Assembly (NCBI GenBank): GCA_036004665.1
Contig: DASYRG010000074.1
Location: 4,449 to 68,448, forward strand
DNA: 64,000 bases
Reading direction: 5' to 3'
From: JACQGZ01 sp036004665
GTDB lineage: Bacteria > Sysuimicrobiota > Sysuimicrobiia > Sysuimicrobiales > Humicultoraceae
Made by a program: the position numbers and the translations under genes. Below the pieces are notes generated by a model. It was not told the DNA's origin. It did no database searches and was given only the letters and a program-made list of their open reading frames with translations. Position 1 is the first letter of the stretch. Every line of letters begins with the position of its first letter. Shown here in pieces: positions 28,622 through 37,613 of the stretch.

Positions 28622-30090
28622 CCCAGCAACCTCTCGTCCCGCCGGCGCCCCTCCGCCTCCTGCTCCCGCACCCACTCCTGGGCCGAGACCACGAGGAGGC
28701 GCGCCGCCCTAAGCCCTTCCCGCACCCGCCCTGGCGCGGTCCCGCCCGGGGTGTCCTTGGCGGCCACGGCGCCCTCAGGACTCAGTGCCGCGGTCAGGAC
28801 GGTCAGGTCCTGCGCGGAAAACCCAGGGAGCAGGGTCGACCATTCCGTCGCTTCCAGCTGGATGAGCGACTTGTCCGCGTCTTCGGCGTACCGCACCACC
28901 TGACTGGCGAGACGATGCGCCTCTCGGAAGGGCAGGCCCCGTCGGGTCAGGTGGTCGCTGATCTCGGTGGCGGTGACGAACCCGTCCTCCAGGGCGCGGC
29001 GCATGCGGTCGGGGCGAAAACGCACCTCTCGCGCCACCACCGCCGCGGCTTCGAGGGCGGCCAGCGCCGTGTCGGCTGCGTCGAACACAGGCGCCTTGTC
29101 CTCCTGCAGGTCGAGACCGTACCCGGCGGGGAGCCCCTTCAGCGTCGCCAGGAGGGCGACCAGGTCCCCCAGGACACGCCCGGCCTTGCCGCGGATCAGT
29201 TCGGCCGGATCGGGGTTCCGCTTCTGCGGCATGATCGAACTTCCCGTGCTGATCGCGTCACTGAACTCAAGAAACCGGAACTCCGCCGTCGCCCACAGCA
29301 CGATCTCCCCCGCCCAGCGCGAAAGGTGGATCATCAGCAGCGCGAGCGCGGACAGCAGCTCCACGGCGAAGTCACGGTCTCCCGTCGCGTCCAGGCTGTT
29401 GGCGCTGAGGCGGGCAAACCCCAATGCGGCCGCCACGGCCTCCCTGTCGATGGGATGGGAGACGCCGACCGCTGCCCCCGACCCCAGGGGGAGGAGGTCG
29501 GCGGCCTCATAGACGCGATGGAGCCGCTCGACGTCTCGCTGCAGCATCGCCACGTAGGCCAGGAGGTGATGCGCCAGCAGCGTGGGCTGCGCCCGCTGTA
29601 GGTGGGTGTAGGCGGGCAACAGCGCATCGCCGTCTCTGGCCGCGCGCTCCAGGAGCGCCTCCTGCAGCGCCGTCACCCCCGCAGACAGCGCCACCGCGGC
29701 GTCCTTGGTCCACATCCGGAAGGCGGTGGCCACCTGGTCGTTGCGGCTGCGCGCGACGTGGAGCCACCCGGCCGCCTCGCCGATGCGTCGGTGCAGTTCC
29801 CCTTCAATCAGGGTGTGGACGTCTTCGGCGCGCTCGTCGACGGGAAAGGTCCCCGCCTCGGCTTCATGGATCAGCGTGCGCAGCGCCGAGCTGATCTGCC
29901 GCCCGGCCTCCGGCGGAATGATCCCACGGTCGGTGAGCATCCTGGCGTGGGCGAGGCTGCCGCGCAGATCGTGAGGGAGGAGCCGCACGTCCACCGGAAG
30001 GGACGCTGTGAACCTGGCCACCCGTGGATCCAACTGACCGGCAAACCGGCCGCCCCACATCCGGTAGCCGGAGTGCTGCTCACCCCCCAT
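28618..30090 (-). CDS. argH: Argininosuccinate lyase
   Basis: Last step of arginine synthesis: splits argininosuccinate into arginine and fumarate. The 490-residue product carries the family signature SSIMPQKRNPD with the catalytic Ser (about residue 285), plus DVHTLIEGELHRRIGEAAG and VARSRNDQVAT near the N-terminus. The C-terminus has a charged extension of about 25 residues beyond usual length. It starts 7 bases after argG and overlaps argR by 4 bases. Confidence 0.97.
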   Translation of the reverse strand: MGGEQHSGYRMWGGRFAGQLDPRVARFTASLPVDVRLLPHDLRGSLAHARMLTDRGIIPPEAGRQISSALRTLIHEAEAGTFPVDERAEDVHTLIEGELHRRIGEAAGWLHVARSRNDQVATAFRMWTKDAAVALSAGVTALQEALLERAARDGDALLPAYTHLQRAQPTLLAHHLLAYVAMLQRDVERLHRVYEAADLLPLGSGAAVGVSHPIDREAVAAALGFARLSANSLDATGDRDFAVELLSALALLMIHLSRWAGEIVLWATAEFRFLEFSDAISTGSSIMPQKRNPDPAELIRGKAGRVLGDLVALLATLKGLPAGYGLDLQEDKAPVFDAADTALAALEAAAVVAREVRFRPDRMRRALEDGFVTATEISDHLTRRGLPFREAHRLASQVVRYAEDADKSLIQLEATEWSTLLPGFSAQDLTVLTAALSPEGAVAAKDTPGGTAPGRVREGLRAARLLVVSAQEWVREQEAEGRRRDERLLG

Positions 30091-30097
30091 GACGGAT

Positions 30098-31339
30098 CTA
30101 GCTGCCGACGGAGATGCGCAGTGCGCCGGTCAGTCCGGGATTGGTTCGGGCGAAGACGGCCCCGGACAGGCCGAAGAGGCGGATGAACCCCTCCGCATCG
30201 GCCTGCCGGTAGGGTCCCCCGGCCTCGAAGGTCGCCAGCTCCCGGCTGTAGAGCGAGTGCGGAGAGCGCCGGGCCACCGCGGTGGCTGTGCCCTTGTAGA
30301 GCGACAGGCGCACGCTGCCGGTCACCGTGCGCTGGGTCGCGGTGACGAAGGCGTCGAGGGCCGCCCGCAGCGGCGTGTACCACTGCCCGTAGTAGACGAG
30401 CTCGGCCAGACGCATCGCCGCCCCGAGCTTGTAATGCAGCGTGTCGCGGTCGAGCGTGATCGATTCCAGGTCCGCGTGCGCGGTCTGCAGGAGGGTGCCG
30501 CCGGGGGTCTCGTAGACGCCGCGGCTCTTGATCCCGACCAGGCGGTTTTCCACCATGTCCATCCGTCCAATGCCGTGCCGCCCGCCGATCAGATTCAGCC
30601 GCTCCACCAGCGCCACGGGCGGCAGTGCCTCGCCGTCGACCGCCACAGGCGTCCCCTCGTCAAAGTCGATCATCACCTCATCAGGCTGCTCGGGCGCGCG
30701 ACGCGGGTCAGCGGTGTACTGGTACAGGTCCGCCGGCGGCGTTCGCCACGGGTCCTCCAGCACGCCGCCTTCGCTGCTGCAGTGCCAGAGATTCCGATCG
30801 ACGCTGTAGGGCCGTTCTTTGGTCACCGGGACGGGAATGCCGTGCGCAGCGGCGTAGGCGATCTCCGCCTCACGGGAATTCAGACTCCACTCCCGCCAGG
30901 GGGCGATCACGCGCAACGTGGGGGCAAGAGCGGCGTAGGCCAGCTCGAAGCGCACTTGGTCATTGCCTTTGCCGGTGCACCCGTGCGCCAGCGCGTCCGC
31001 CCCCACCTCGAGTGCCACCGCCACCTGCGCCCGCGCGATCGCCGGCCGGGCGAGGGCGGTGCCGAGCAGGTACCGTCCCTCATACAGCGATCCCGCGCGC
31101 AGGACCGGGAAGACGAACTCGGCGAGAAACTCCTCGCGAATGTCGACGACGCGCGCGTCGGCGGCGCCGCTGGCCAGGGCCTTGCGCCGGAGCGCCTCGA
31201 GGTCCTCGCCCTGCCCGACGTCGGCGATCATCGCCACGACCTGACAGCCGTAGGTTTCTCCCAGCCAGGGGATGATCACCGAGGTATCCAGCCCCCCGGA
31301 ATAGGCCAGCACAGCCGTGCGCACCACACCTTCGGTCAT
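30098..31339 (-). CDS. argG: Argininosuccinate synthase
   Basis: Joins citrulline and aspartate with ATP hydrolysis to AMP. The 413-residue product has the N-type ATP pyrophosphatase P-loop AYSGGLDTSV, the GCTGKGNDQVRFE motif and EGRYLLGTALARP. It is of normal length. ATG 31337-31339 overlaps the argD stop by 4 bases (ATGA). All arginine steps from glutamate semialdehyde onward, except ornithine carbamoyltransferase (argF) and carbamoyl-phosphate synthetase, are encoded in this operon. Confidence 0.97.
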   Translation of the reverse strand: MTEGVVRTAVLAYSGGLDTSVIIPWLGETYGCQVVAMIADVGQGEDLEALRRKALASGAADARVVDIREEFLAEFVFPVLRAGSLYEGRYLLGTALARPAIARAQVAVALEVGADALAHGCTGKGNDQVRFELAYAALAPTLRVIAPWREWSLNSREAEIAYAAAHGIPVPVTKERPYSVDRNLWHCSSEGGVLEDPWRTPPADLYQYTADPRRAPEQPDEVMIDFDEGTPVAVDGEALPPVALVERLNLIGGRHGIGRMDMVENRLVGIKSRGVYETPGGTLLQTAHADLESITLDRDTLHYKLGAAMRLAELVYYGQWYTPLRAALDAFVTATQRTVTGSVRLSLYKGTATAVARRSPHSLYSRELATFEAGGPYRQADAEGFIRLFGLSGAVFARTNPGLTGALRISVGS

Positions 31340-32589
31340 CGCGCCGCTCCTCCTTTTGGAAACTCTGCGGGGGCCTCCGGCGTCAGCGGCCCGCGCGCCT
31401 CTGTCAGCACCTGCTCGAGGAGGGTCAGGCCCTCTCGCACCTCCTCAGGGGACACGATCAGGGGGGGCGCGAATCGCAGCGTCCGGGGCTGCACCGCGTT
31501 CAGGAGCAGCCCGCGCGCGCGGGCGGCCTCCACGATCGGCGCCGCATCCCGGTCGAGCTCGGCCGCCACCAGCAGTCCCTTCCCTCGCACGTCCGTGATC
31601 ACGCCGGTCCGCTGGCCCAGCTCGCGCAGCCCCGAGACGAGCAGCGAGCCCATCGTCTGGGCGCGCCCCGCGAGATCGTCTTGCTCCACCGTCTCGACGA
31701 CGGCGAGCGCTGCGGCGGTGGCCAGCGGGTTGCCGCCGAAGGTCGACCCGTGTGTGCCCGGGGTGAACGCCCCCGCCACCTCCGAGCGCGCCAGCACCGC
31801 GCCGATCGGCACCCCGCCGCCCAGCCCTTTGGCCAGCGTCAGGACGTCCGGCTTCACCCCGTATCCCTGGAAGGCAAAGAGCGTTCCGGTGCGCCCGATG
31901 CCGGTCTGCACCTCGTCGAGGATCAGCAGCAGGCCGTGCGCGTCGGCCAGCCGGCGCGCCGCCGCCAGGAACTCCGGCGTCGCGGGGTGGACGCCCCCCT
32001 CCCCCTGCACCGGCTCAAGCAAGATCGCGCAGGTCTGGTCGGTCACCCCGTCGGCAAGCGCGCCGGTATCGTTGAACGGCACGGTGCGGAATCCCACAGG
32101 CAGAGGCGCGAAGCCTTCCTGGTACTTGGCCACGGGCGTCGCAGCGAGCGCGGCCAGCGTCCGTCCGTGGAAGGCGCCCGAGGCCACCAGGATCTCCCAC
32201 CGCCCCCCGCCGCGGCCGTGCGCGTACCGCCGCGCCAGTTTGAAGGCGGCCTCATTGGCCTCCGCGCCGCTGTTGCAAAAGAAGGCGCGGTCTAGCCCGC
32301 TGCGCGTGGTCAGCCAGCGGGCCAGCCGGACCTGCTCGGGGATCAGATAGAGGTTGCTGACGTGCAGCAGCCGGGCGGCCTGTGCCTGGATCGCCGCAGT
32401 CAGTCGGGGGTGCGCGTGCCCCAGCGCGCTCACGGCGATGCCGCCGACGAAGTCCAGGTAGCTCCGCCCCTCCAGATCGACGAGCCGCACACCCTCACCG
32501 CGCGCGAAGGCCACCGGCGCCCGCTGGTAGTTCGGCATCAGCACCTCATCGGCCAAGCGCGCCATGTCCTCGGTGCGCGTGGGGCTCAT
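31336..32589 (-). CDS. argD: Acetylornithine aminotransferase
   Basis: PLP-dependent class III aminotransferase making N-acetylornithine. The 417-residue product shows FCNSGAEANEAAFKLAR, the cofactor-contact motif LILDEVQTGIGRTG and the Schiff-base lysine in DVLTLAKGLGGGVPIGA. ATG 32587-32589 overlaps the argB stop by 4 bases and excludes the longer upstream frame. Located between argB and argG, as in many argCJBD operons. Confidence 0.96.
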   Translation of the reverse strand: MSPTRTEDMARLADEVLMPNYQRAPVAFARGEGVRLVDLEGRSYLDFVGGIAVSALGHAHPRLTAAIQAQAARLLHVSNLYLIPEQVRLARWLTTRSGLDRAFFCNSGAEANEAAFKLARRYAHGRGGGRWEILVASGAFHGRTLAALAATPVAKYQEGFAPLPVGFRTVPFNDTGALADGVTDQTCAILLEPVQGEGGVHPATPEFLAAARRLADAHGLLLILDEVQTGIGRTGTLFAFQGYGVKPDVLTLAKGLGGGVPIGAVLARSEVAGAFTPGTHGSTFGGNPLATAAALAVVETVEQDDLAGRAQTMGSLLVSGLRELGQRTGVITDVRGKGLLVAAELDRDAAPIVEAARARGLLLNAVQPRTLRFAPPLIVSPEEVREGLTLLEQVLTEARGPLTPEAPAEFPKGGAAR

Positions 32590-33497
32590 CCGGTTGTGCG
32601 CTCGGAGAGCAGCATCGTGCCGCACCCTTCCTCTGTGAACAACTCCACCAGCAGGGCGTGTGGGGTCTCCCCGTTGATGATGTGCGCGGAGGCGACGCCG
32701 CCGGCGAGGGCGGCCAGGGCGGCGTCGACCTTGGGGATCATGCCGCCGGCGATGACGCCCTCTCCTTCCAGTGCGCGGGCTTCATCCACCGTGAGGAGGG
32801 AGAGGAGCTCCTCCCGGCCGTCGCGTTCCCGGCGGATGCCCTCGACGTCGGTCAGGAGGATGAGTTTGCTCGCGCCCAGCGCGGCCGCCAGGGCCGCGGC
32901 GGCATGGTCGGCGTTGAGGTTGAGCGGTTCTCCCGCCGCATCAATGCCCACCGAGGCGACCACCGGCAGATGGCCGGCCCCCGCCAGCATGTGGATGATC
33001 TCGGGATGGACGGCCACGATCCCCCCCACGCGGCCCAGCCCAGGCGGATCGAGCAGCGGCGCGGCCTCAAACAGGCGGGCGTCCCGGCCGGAGAGGCCGA
33101 CGGCGCTTCCCCCCGCCTTCGTGATCCGACCGACCAGGGTCTTGTTGGCCCCTCCGCAGAGCACCATCTCGACGATCTCCATCGTCTCCTCGTCGGTCAC
33201 GCGCAGCCCCTCGATGAAGCGCGGCGTCCGACCCAGCCGCTCCAGCCACCGGCTGATCTCCGGCCCACCGCCGTGCACCAGCACCGGCAGCACGCCCGCC
33301 CCGGCCAGCAACACGAGATCCTCAATAACAGTCCCCGCCACCTCTCCCGTGACGGTCCCCGCGACGCGTCCCAGAATGCTGCCGCCGTACTTGATCACCA
33401 CGGTGCGCCCCCGCCAGGCGCCGACATAGCGCAGTCCGCGGGCGATCAGGGCGCCTTCAGCGGTGATCCGGTCGGTCCGCGTCGCGATGAGGCTCAC
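32586..33497 (-). CDS. argB: Acetylglutamate kinase
   Basis: Phosphorylates N-acetylglutamate, usually the arginine-inhibited step. The 303-residue product has the amino-acid-kinase motifs VVIKYGGSILG, LVHGGGPEISRWLERLG, LNLNADHAAAALAAALGASK and GGMIPKVDAALAAL. The N-terminus holds a short helix (about 20 residues) before the kinase core, a feature linked to the hexameric, arginine-sensitive enzymes. Start GTG 33495-33497 overlaps the argJ stop (GTGA). Confidence 0.95.
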   Translation of the reverse strand: MSLIATRTDRITAEGALIARGLRYVGAWRGRTVVIKYGGSILGRVAGTVTGEVAGTVIEDLVLLAGAGVLPVLVHGGGPEISRWLERLGRTPRFIEGLRVTDEETMEIVEMVLCGGANKTLVGRITKAGGSAVGLSGRDARLFEAAPLLDPPGLGRVGGIVAVHPEIIHMLAGAGHLPVVASVGIDAAGEPLNLNADHAAAALAAALGASKLILLTDVEGIRRERDGREELLSLLTVDEARALEGEGVIAGGMIPKVDAALAALAGGVASAHIINGETPHALLVELFTEEGCGTMLLSERTTG

Positions 33498-34732
33498 GAC
33501 AGGTACCCGCTGTTGAGCCGCACGTAGCCCTCGGTGAGGTCGCAGGTCCATCCGGTCCATCGGCCCGCGCCCACGCCGAGCTCCACCGCGATGGTGAACT
33601 CGGTCGCACGCATCGCGTCGGCCGCCGCCGCGAGATTGCCGCGCTCTCCCACGCCCGCGGCAACCACCACCACGCCGCCGATGCTGACCGCGATGCGGTC
33701 CGGGTCCACCTCCGCGCCCGACCGTCCCACCGCCGCGAGAATACGCCCCCAGTTCGGCTCCATGCCGTGGCAGGCGGTCTTCACCAGCGGAGAGGTGCAG
33801 ATCGCCTCCCCGGCCCGCTGTGCATCCTCCTCACTGGCGGCGCCGCCGACGGTCACTTCGACCACCTTGGTGGCGCCTTCGCCGTCGCGGACGAGCAGCC
33901 GCGCCAGGTGCTCGGTGAGCACGTCGAGGGCCTCCTGGAAGGTCGCGAAGCCGGGATCCGCTGCCTCCCGCATCGGGGCATGGCCGGCCGCGCCGGTGGC
34001 GAGGAGGAAGATCGTATCGTTGGTGCTCGTGTCCCCGTCCACACTGACCCGGTTGAAGGAGCGCCCGACGCTACGGCGGAGGGCTGCTTGGGCCAGGGCC
34101 GAGGCGATGGCGGCATCGGTCGTAACCATCGAGAGCGTCGTGGCCATGCGGGGGTGGATCATCCCCGCACCCTTGGCCATGCCCCCCAGCCTGACGGCCC
34201 GTCCCTCGATCTCAATCTCCACCGCCCCCGTCTTCGGAAAGGCGTCGGTCGTGAGGATCGCGGCCGCCGCCTCTTCCCCATGCGGGCCAAGGGCACCGGC
34301 CAGGGCTGGGATCCCGCTCCGCAGCGCCTCCATCGGCAGGGGGACGCCGATCACGCCGGTGCTGGCCACCAGGACGAGGGGGCGAGGAATGGACAGGGCC
34401 CTCGCCGTCACCTCGACCATCTCCCATGCGTCTCGCCGGCCCGCCTCCCCCGTACAGGCATTGGCGTTGCCGCTGTTGATCACCACCGCCTGGGCGCGGC
34501 CGGCCGCAATCTGGGCGCGGCTCACCTGGACCGGCGCGGCCGCCATGCGGTTCGTGGTGAAACAGGCGGCCGCCGTGGCTGGTGCGTCCGTGACGACGAG
34601 GGCCAGATCCGGGTACACGGGCTTGATCCCGCAGTGCCCGCCCGCCGCCCGCACCCCCGCAGGAGTGGTCACCGTGCCGGCCCGCACCACCGGCCGTTGC
34701 ATCTGGCCCACCAGGCCGCCGGGGGAGGTCAC
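33494..34732 (-). CDS. argJ: Bifunctional ornithine acetyltransferase/N-acetylglutamate synthase
   Basis: ArgJ recycles the acetyl group from acetylornithine to glutamate and may also use acetyl-CoA, which makes the pathway cyclic. The 412-residue product has VINSGNANACTGEAG, the self-cleavage region KGAGMIHPRMATTLS with the nucleophilic Thr after MA, and the C-terminal ACHGMEPNWGRI. GTG 34730-34732 overlaps the argC stop by 4 bases; a later ATG is possible but less conserved. No separate argA or argE is seen, consistent with a cyclic pathway. Confidence 0.95.
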   Translation of the reverse strand: MTSPGGLVGQMQRPVVRAGTVTTPAGVRAAGGHCGIKPVYPDLALVVTDAPATAAACFTTNRMAAAPVQVSRAQIAAGRAQAVVINSGNANACTGEAGRRDAWEMVEVTARALSIPRPLVLVASTGVIGVPLPMEALRSGIPALAGALGPHGEEAAAAILTTDAFPKTGAVEIEIEGRAVRLGGMAKGAGMIHPRMATTLSMVTTDAAIASALAQAALRRSVGRSFNRVSVDGDTSTNDTIFLLATGAAGHAPMREAADPGFATFQEALDVLTEHLARLLVRDGEGATKVVEVTVGGAASEEDAQRAGEAICTSPLVKTACHGMEPNWGRILAAVGRSGAEVDPDRIAVSIGGVVVVAAGVGERGNLAAAADAMRATEFTIAVELGVGAGRWTGWTCDLTEGYVRLNSGYLS

Positions 34733-35763
34733 GGGAAGATCGCCGGGTGGCGCAGACCCAGCTCTTCGGGAAAACCGCACATCAGGTTCATGTTCTGGAC
34801 CGCCTGTCCGGCGGCGCCCTTGACCAGGTTGTCGATCGCCGCGAAGGCCACGATCGTGCCGCTGCGCGGGTCGACGCGTACGGCGATGTCGGCGAAGTTG
34901 CTGCCCAGCGTCGCCTTCGTCTGCGGCAGGGCGTCCCCGTCTAGGAGCCGCACGAACGGCTCGCCCCCGTAGGCCTCGCGCAGCGCCGCCTCGCCCTCCC
35001 CCCGGTCGAGCGGGCGGGCGGGTTGGAGGTAGGCCGTCGCCAGAAGGCCGCGCGTCATCGGGATCAGGTGCGGCGTGAACGTCATCGACGCCTCTGGGGC
35101 GATGGCCCGCAGTTCTTGTTCCAGTTCGGCGGTGTGCCGGTGACCGGGGGTCCCGTACGCGAAGACGTTCTCGTTGACCTCCGAGAAATGTGTGCGCGCG
35201 CCGCCTCCTCGCCCCGCCCCCGAGACGCCGGACTTCGCGTCGATGATGATGCTGTCGGGCCGGGCCAGCCCGGCGCTGAGCAGCGGCGCCACCGCCAGGA
35301 GCGCCGCCGTGGGGTAGCAGCCCGGATTGCCGACGATGCGGGCGCGCCGGATCGTGGCGCGGTGTAGCTCTGGCAGGCCGTAGGCCGCCTCTTCCAGCAG
35401 ATCCTCGGCGCTGTGCGGCCTCCCGTACCACTCCTCATAGGTGCGGGCGCTGCGGAAACGGAAGTCCGCACCGAGGTCGATCACCTTCACCCGAGTCCCC
35501 AGCTGGGCGACCAGACCCATGGCCACGCCGTTGGGGAGGGCCAGAAAGACCGCGTCCGAGTCGGCCGCCACCGCCGTGGGGTCGAGCGGCTCGGTACGGG
35601 CGTCCAGAAAGCCGCGCACGTTCGGAAAGACTTCGGCGTACGGCTCTCCCGCCCGCGTCTCGGCGACCAAATGGGTCAGACGCACCTCGGGATGGCCGAG
35701 GAGGAGGCGGACGACCTCGCCGCCGCCGTAGCCAGACGCCCCGATCACGCTGACGTTGATCAC
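34729..35763 (-). CDS. argC: N-acetyl-gamma-glutamyl-phosphate reductase
   Basis: NADPH-dependent reductase, first gene of the arginine operon. The 344-residue product has the Rossmann motif VIGASGYGGGEVVRLL, the active-site cysteine in IVGNPGCYPTAALLA and the histidine region FTPHLIPMTRGLLAT. GTG 35761-35763 has GGAGG four bases upstream. A promoter with two ARG boxes lies about 60-85 bases upstream, so repression by ArgR is expected. Six more genes (argJ, B, D, G, H, R) follow; all but argH (7-base gap) overlap the gene before by 4 bases. Confidence 0.97.
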   Translation of the reverse strand: MINVSVIGASGYGGGEVVRLLLGHPEVRLTHLVAETRAGEPYAEVFPNVRGFLDARTEPLDPTAVAADSDAVFLALPNGVAMGLVAQLGTRVKVIDLGADFRFRSARTYEEWYGRPHSAEDLLEEAAYGLPELHRATIRRARIVGNPGCYPTAALLAVAPLLSAGLARPDSIIIDAKSGVSGAGRGGGARTHFSEVNENVFAYGTPGHRHTAELEQELRAIAPEASMTFTPHLIPMTRGLLATAYLQPARPLDRGEGEAALREAYGGEPFVRLLDGDALPQTKATLGSNFADIAVRVDPRSGTIVAFAAIDNLVKGAAGQAVQNMNLMCGFPEELGLRHPAIFP

Positions 35764-35813
35764 CTGTCCTCCTTCGGACCAGACGCGGGTACCGGACCCG
35801 TAAGCCAGCCGAA

Positions 35814-35848
35814 TGAATTGATTTTACACGCTTGTGAATAATATTTCA
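35814..35848. promoter_or_regulatory. Two ARG boxes 21 bases apart
   Basis: Box 1 (35835-35848) reads TGAATAATATTTCA, one mismatch from the palindromic ARG-box core TGAAT-4-ATTCA. Box 2 (35814-35827) reads TGAATTGATTTTAC, with a perfect left half and a weak right half. Their starts are 21 bases apart, two helical turns, the spacing at which an ArgR hexamer contacts adjacent boxes. They overlap the argC promoter, so binding would block RNA polymerase. Confidence 0.8.
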
Positions 35849-35849
35849 A
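35821..35849 (-). promoter_or_regulatory. argC operon promoter
   Basis: On the minus strand TTGAAA (35844-35849) and TAAAAT (35821-35826) are separated by 17 bases, close to the vegetative sigma consensus. The AT-rich patch stands out in the GC-rich background. It coincides with the ARG boxes. Confidence 0.8.
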
Positions 35850-35919
35850 TGGGGCGCGGCGGCGGCGCGTTCGCTGCGGGTGCCGGTGCCGCAAGAAGGA
35901 AAAGCGTGATCGGGGGAAA

Positions 35920-35985
35920 ATGAAGGAGCAACCGACGTCGGCATCCTCGGGTCGGCCCCGAGGAGACTTTAGAGAAGGCAGGTGA
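35920..35985 (+). other. Short upstream reading frame before ku
   Basis: A 21-codon frame (ATG 35920, TGA 35983-35985) preceded by GGGGG ends eight bases before the ku ATG. Within it a 7-base-pair hairpin (CCTCGGG / CCCGAGG, 35945-35963) lies ahead of the ku ribosome site. It could be a leader peptide or chance; nothing shows it is translated. Confidence 0.25.
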
Positions 35986-35993
35986 ACGGAACG

Positions 35994-36806
35994 ATGCGAC
36001 CGATCTGGTCCGGGACGCTGGCCTTCGGCCTGGTCACGATCCCGGTGAAGCTCTACTCCGCGGTGGAATCGAGCAGCGACGTGAGTTTCAGGCTGCTCGA
36101 CCGGGAGACCCTCAAGCCGATCAAGGAGATCCGGATCAACCCTGAGACCAAGGAGGAGGTCCCCTGGGAGCAGATCGTCCGCGGCGTCGAGCACGCCAAG
36201 GGGAGATACGTCCCCATCTCCTCCGAAGAGTTGAAGGCGCTCCCCCTCCCCACGGCGCATACCGTCGAACTCTTGGGCTTCGTCGATGCGGACGACGTCA
36301 ACCCGCTGTTCATTGACAAGACGTATTTCCTGGGCCCCGGCAAGGGGGGAGAGAAGGCCTACGAACTGCTCCGCCACACTCTGGAGGAAGAGGGCAAGGT
36401 GGGACTGGGGAAGGTCGCCATCCGCACCCGCGAACACCTGGCTGCGGTGCGCCCCGTCGACGGCGTCCTGGTGATGCAGACGCTGTACTATGCCGACGAG
36501 GTCCGAGGCGCCGACGATATCCCCGATCTGCCCAAGCACGTGCGCGTCGCTCCGGCAGAAAAGAAGATGGCCGAACAGCTCGTCGGCAGCATGGTCACCA
36601 GCTTCGAGCCCGGTGAGTACAAGAGCGAGTACAAGCAGGCGCTGGCGAAACTGGTGAAGGCGAAACTGGCCGGCCGTCCCCTCTCCGAACCGGAGGCCGG
36701 CCCGCGCAAGGTCATCGACCTGCAGGAGGCCCTGAAAGCATCGCTGGCGCGCATGCGCAGCGGCCGCACGACCAAACGGACCCGCCGCCGCGCCGCCGCC
36801 GGCTAA
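35994..36806 (+). CDS. ku: Ku-like DNA end-binding protein
   Basis: Bacterial Ku forms a homodimeric ring on DNA ends and recruits LigD for non-homologous end joining. The 270-residue product begins RPIWSGTLAFGLVTIPVKLY, the hallmark of the family, and continues with the beta-barrel core (KTYFLGPGKGGEKAYELL) and a C-terminal basic tail (RTTKRTRRRAAAG) typical of DNA-binding extensions. ATG 35994 has AGGTGA eight bases upstream; GTG 35982 is the alternative. It is a lone plus-strand gene between the divergent arg operon and the convergent rsmE. No ligD is in the window. Confidence 0.95.
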   Translation: MRPIWSGTLAFGLVTIPVKLYSAVESSSDVSFRLLDRETLKPIKEIRINPETKEEVPWEQIVRGVEHAKGRYVPISSEELKALPLPTAHTVELLGFVDADDVNPLFIDKTYFLGPGKGGEKAYELLRHTLEEEGKVGLGKVAIRTREHLAAVRPVDGVLVMQTLYYADEVRGADDIPDLPKHVRVAPAEKKMAEQLVGSMVTSFEPGEYKSEYKQALAKLVKAKLAGRPLSEPEAGPRKVIDLQEALKASLARMRSGRTTKRTRRRAAAG

Positions 36807-36836
36807 CGACGGGCGGGAGTCTCCGAGAGCACCGCG

Positions 36837-37586
36837 CTAGGCGCGCCCCGGGCCGATAGTCGGGCCATGCCGTAGCGTCAGCTCGTAGAGCACCATCGCC
36901 GCGGCCACGACGCCCGCGGTCTCGGTGCGCAGCGTCAGCGGACCGAGCGAGACCACCTGCGCGCCGTGCGTGCGGGCCGCCTCCACTTCATCCGGATCCC
37001 ACCCGCCCTCCGGGCCGATAAGCAGTGCGACCGAGGAGCCGCTTGGGGCAGCGGCGAGGGCGGCCGCGATGGAGTGCGTGTGCTCTCCTTCCCACGGCAT
37101 CAGGATCAGCGACCCGGTCAGGAGGGGCCACACCTCCGCAAAGGGCCGCGGCGTTTCCACCCCGGGGACGGCGCTGCGTCCGCTCTGCGCCGCGGCCGCG
37201 GCGGCGAGGCGGCGCCACCGCTGCAGGCGCGCCGGGGCGGGAGCGGCGATCGCCCGGCGCGTCAGGACGGGGACGAAGGCGTCGACGCCCACCTCGGTGC
37301 CCATGCGCACGATCAGGTCCATCTTCGCGCCCTTGGGCACGGCCTGGACGAGCATGAGCCGGAGCCGGGGCCGCTCGCGCGTGCGTCGATCGACCACGAC
37401 GCCCCGCACCTCGCCGCGCCCGACGACGGTGAGCTCCACATCGTAGTCCGTCCCCCGGCCATCGAAGAGCACGATCCGTTCCCCGGGGCGCATCCGCAGG
37501 ACGTTGGCGACGTGATGCGCCTGGGCAGGGGGGAGGACAACCTCGCCGCCCGCGACGACCTCTGAGGGAACAGCGATACGGTGCAT
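36837..37586 (-). CDS. rsmE: 16S rRNA m3U1498 methyltransferase RsmE
   Basis: SPOUT-class enzyme that methylates U1498 of 16S rRNA. The 249-residue product has the N-terminal PUA-like domain (VLRMRPGERIVLFDGRG). The C-terminal trefoil-knot SAM site follows (LIGPEGGWDPDEVEAARTHG and VSLGPLTLRTETAGVVAAAM), which is the diagnostic knot. ATG 37584-37586 fits homologues beginning MHRI; a GTG five codons earlier is possible, and neither has a clear ribosome site. It is the last gene of the hrcA-dnaJ-prmA-rsmE run, as in Bacillus. Confidence 0.94.
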   Translation of the reverse strand: MHRIAVPSEVVAGGEVVLPPAQAHHVANVLRMRPGERIVLFDGRGTDYDVELTVVGRGEVRGVVVDRRTRERPRLRLMLVQAVPKGAKMDLIVRMGTEVGVDAFVPVLTRRAIAAPAPARLQRWRRLAAAAAAQSGRSAVPGVETPRPFAEVWPLLTGSLILMPWEGEHTHSIAAALAAAPSGSSVALLIGPEGGWDPDEVEAARTHGAQVVSLGPLTLRTETAGVVAAAMVLYELTLRHGPTIGPGRA

Positions 37587-37613
37587 ATTAAGGAACGGCA
37601 CTCCGGTGCATGC

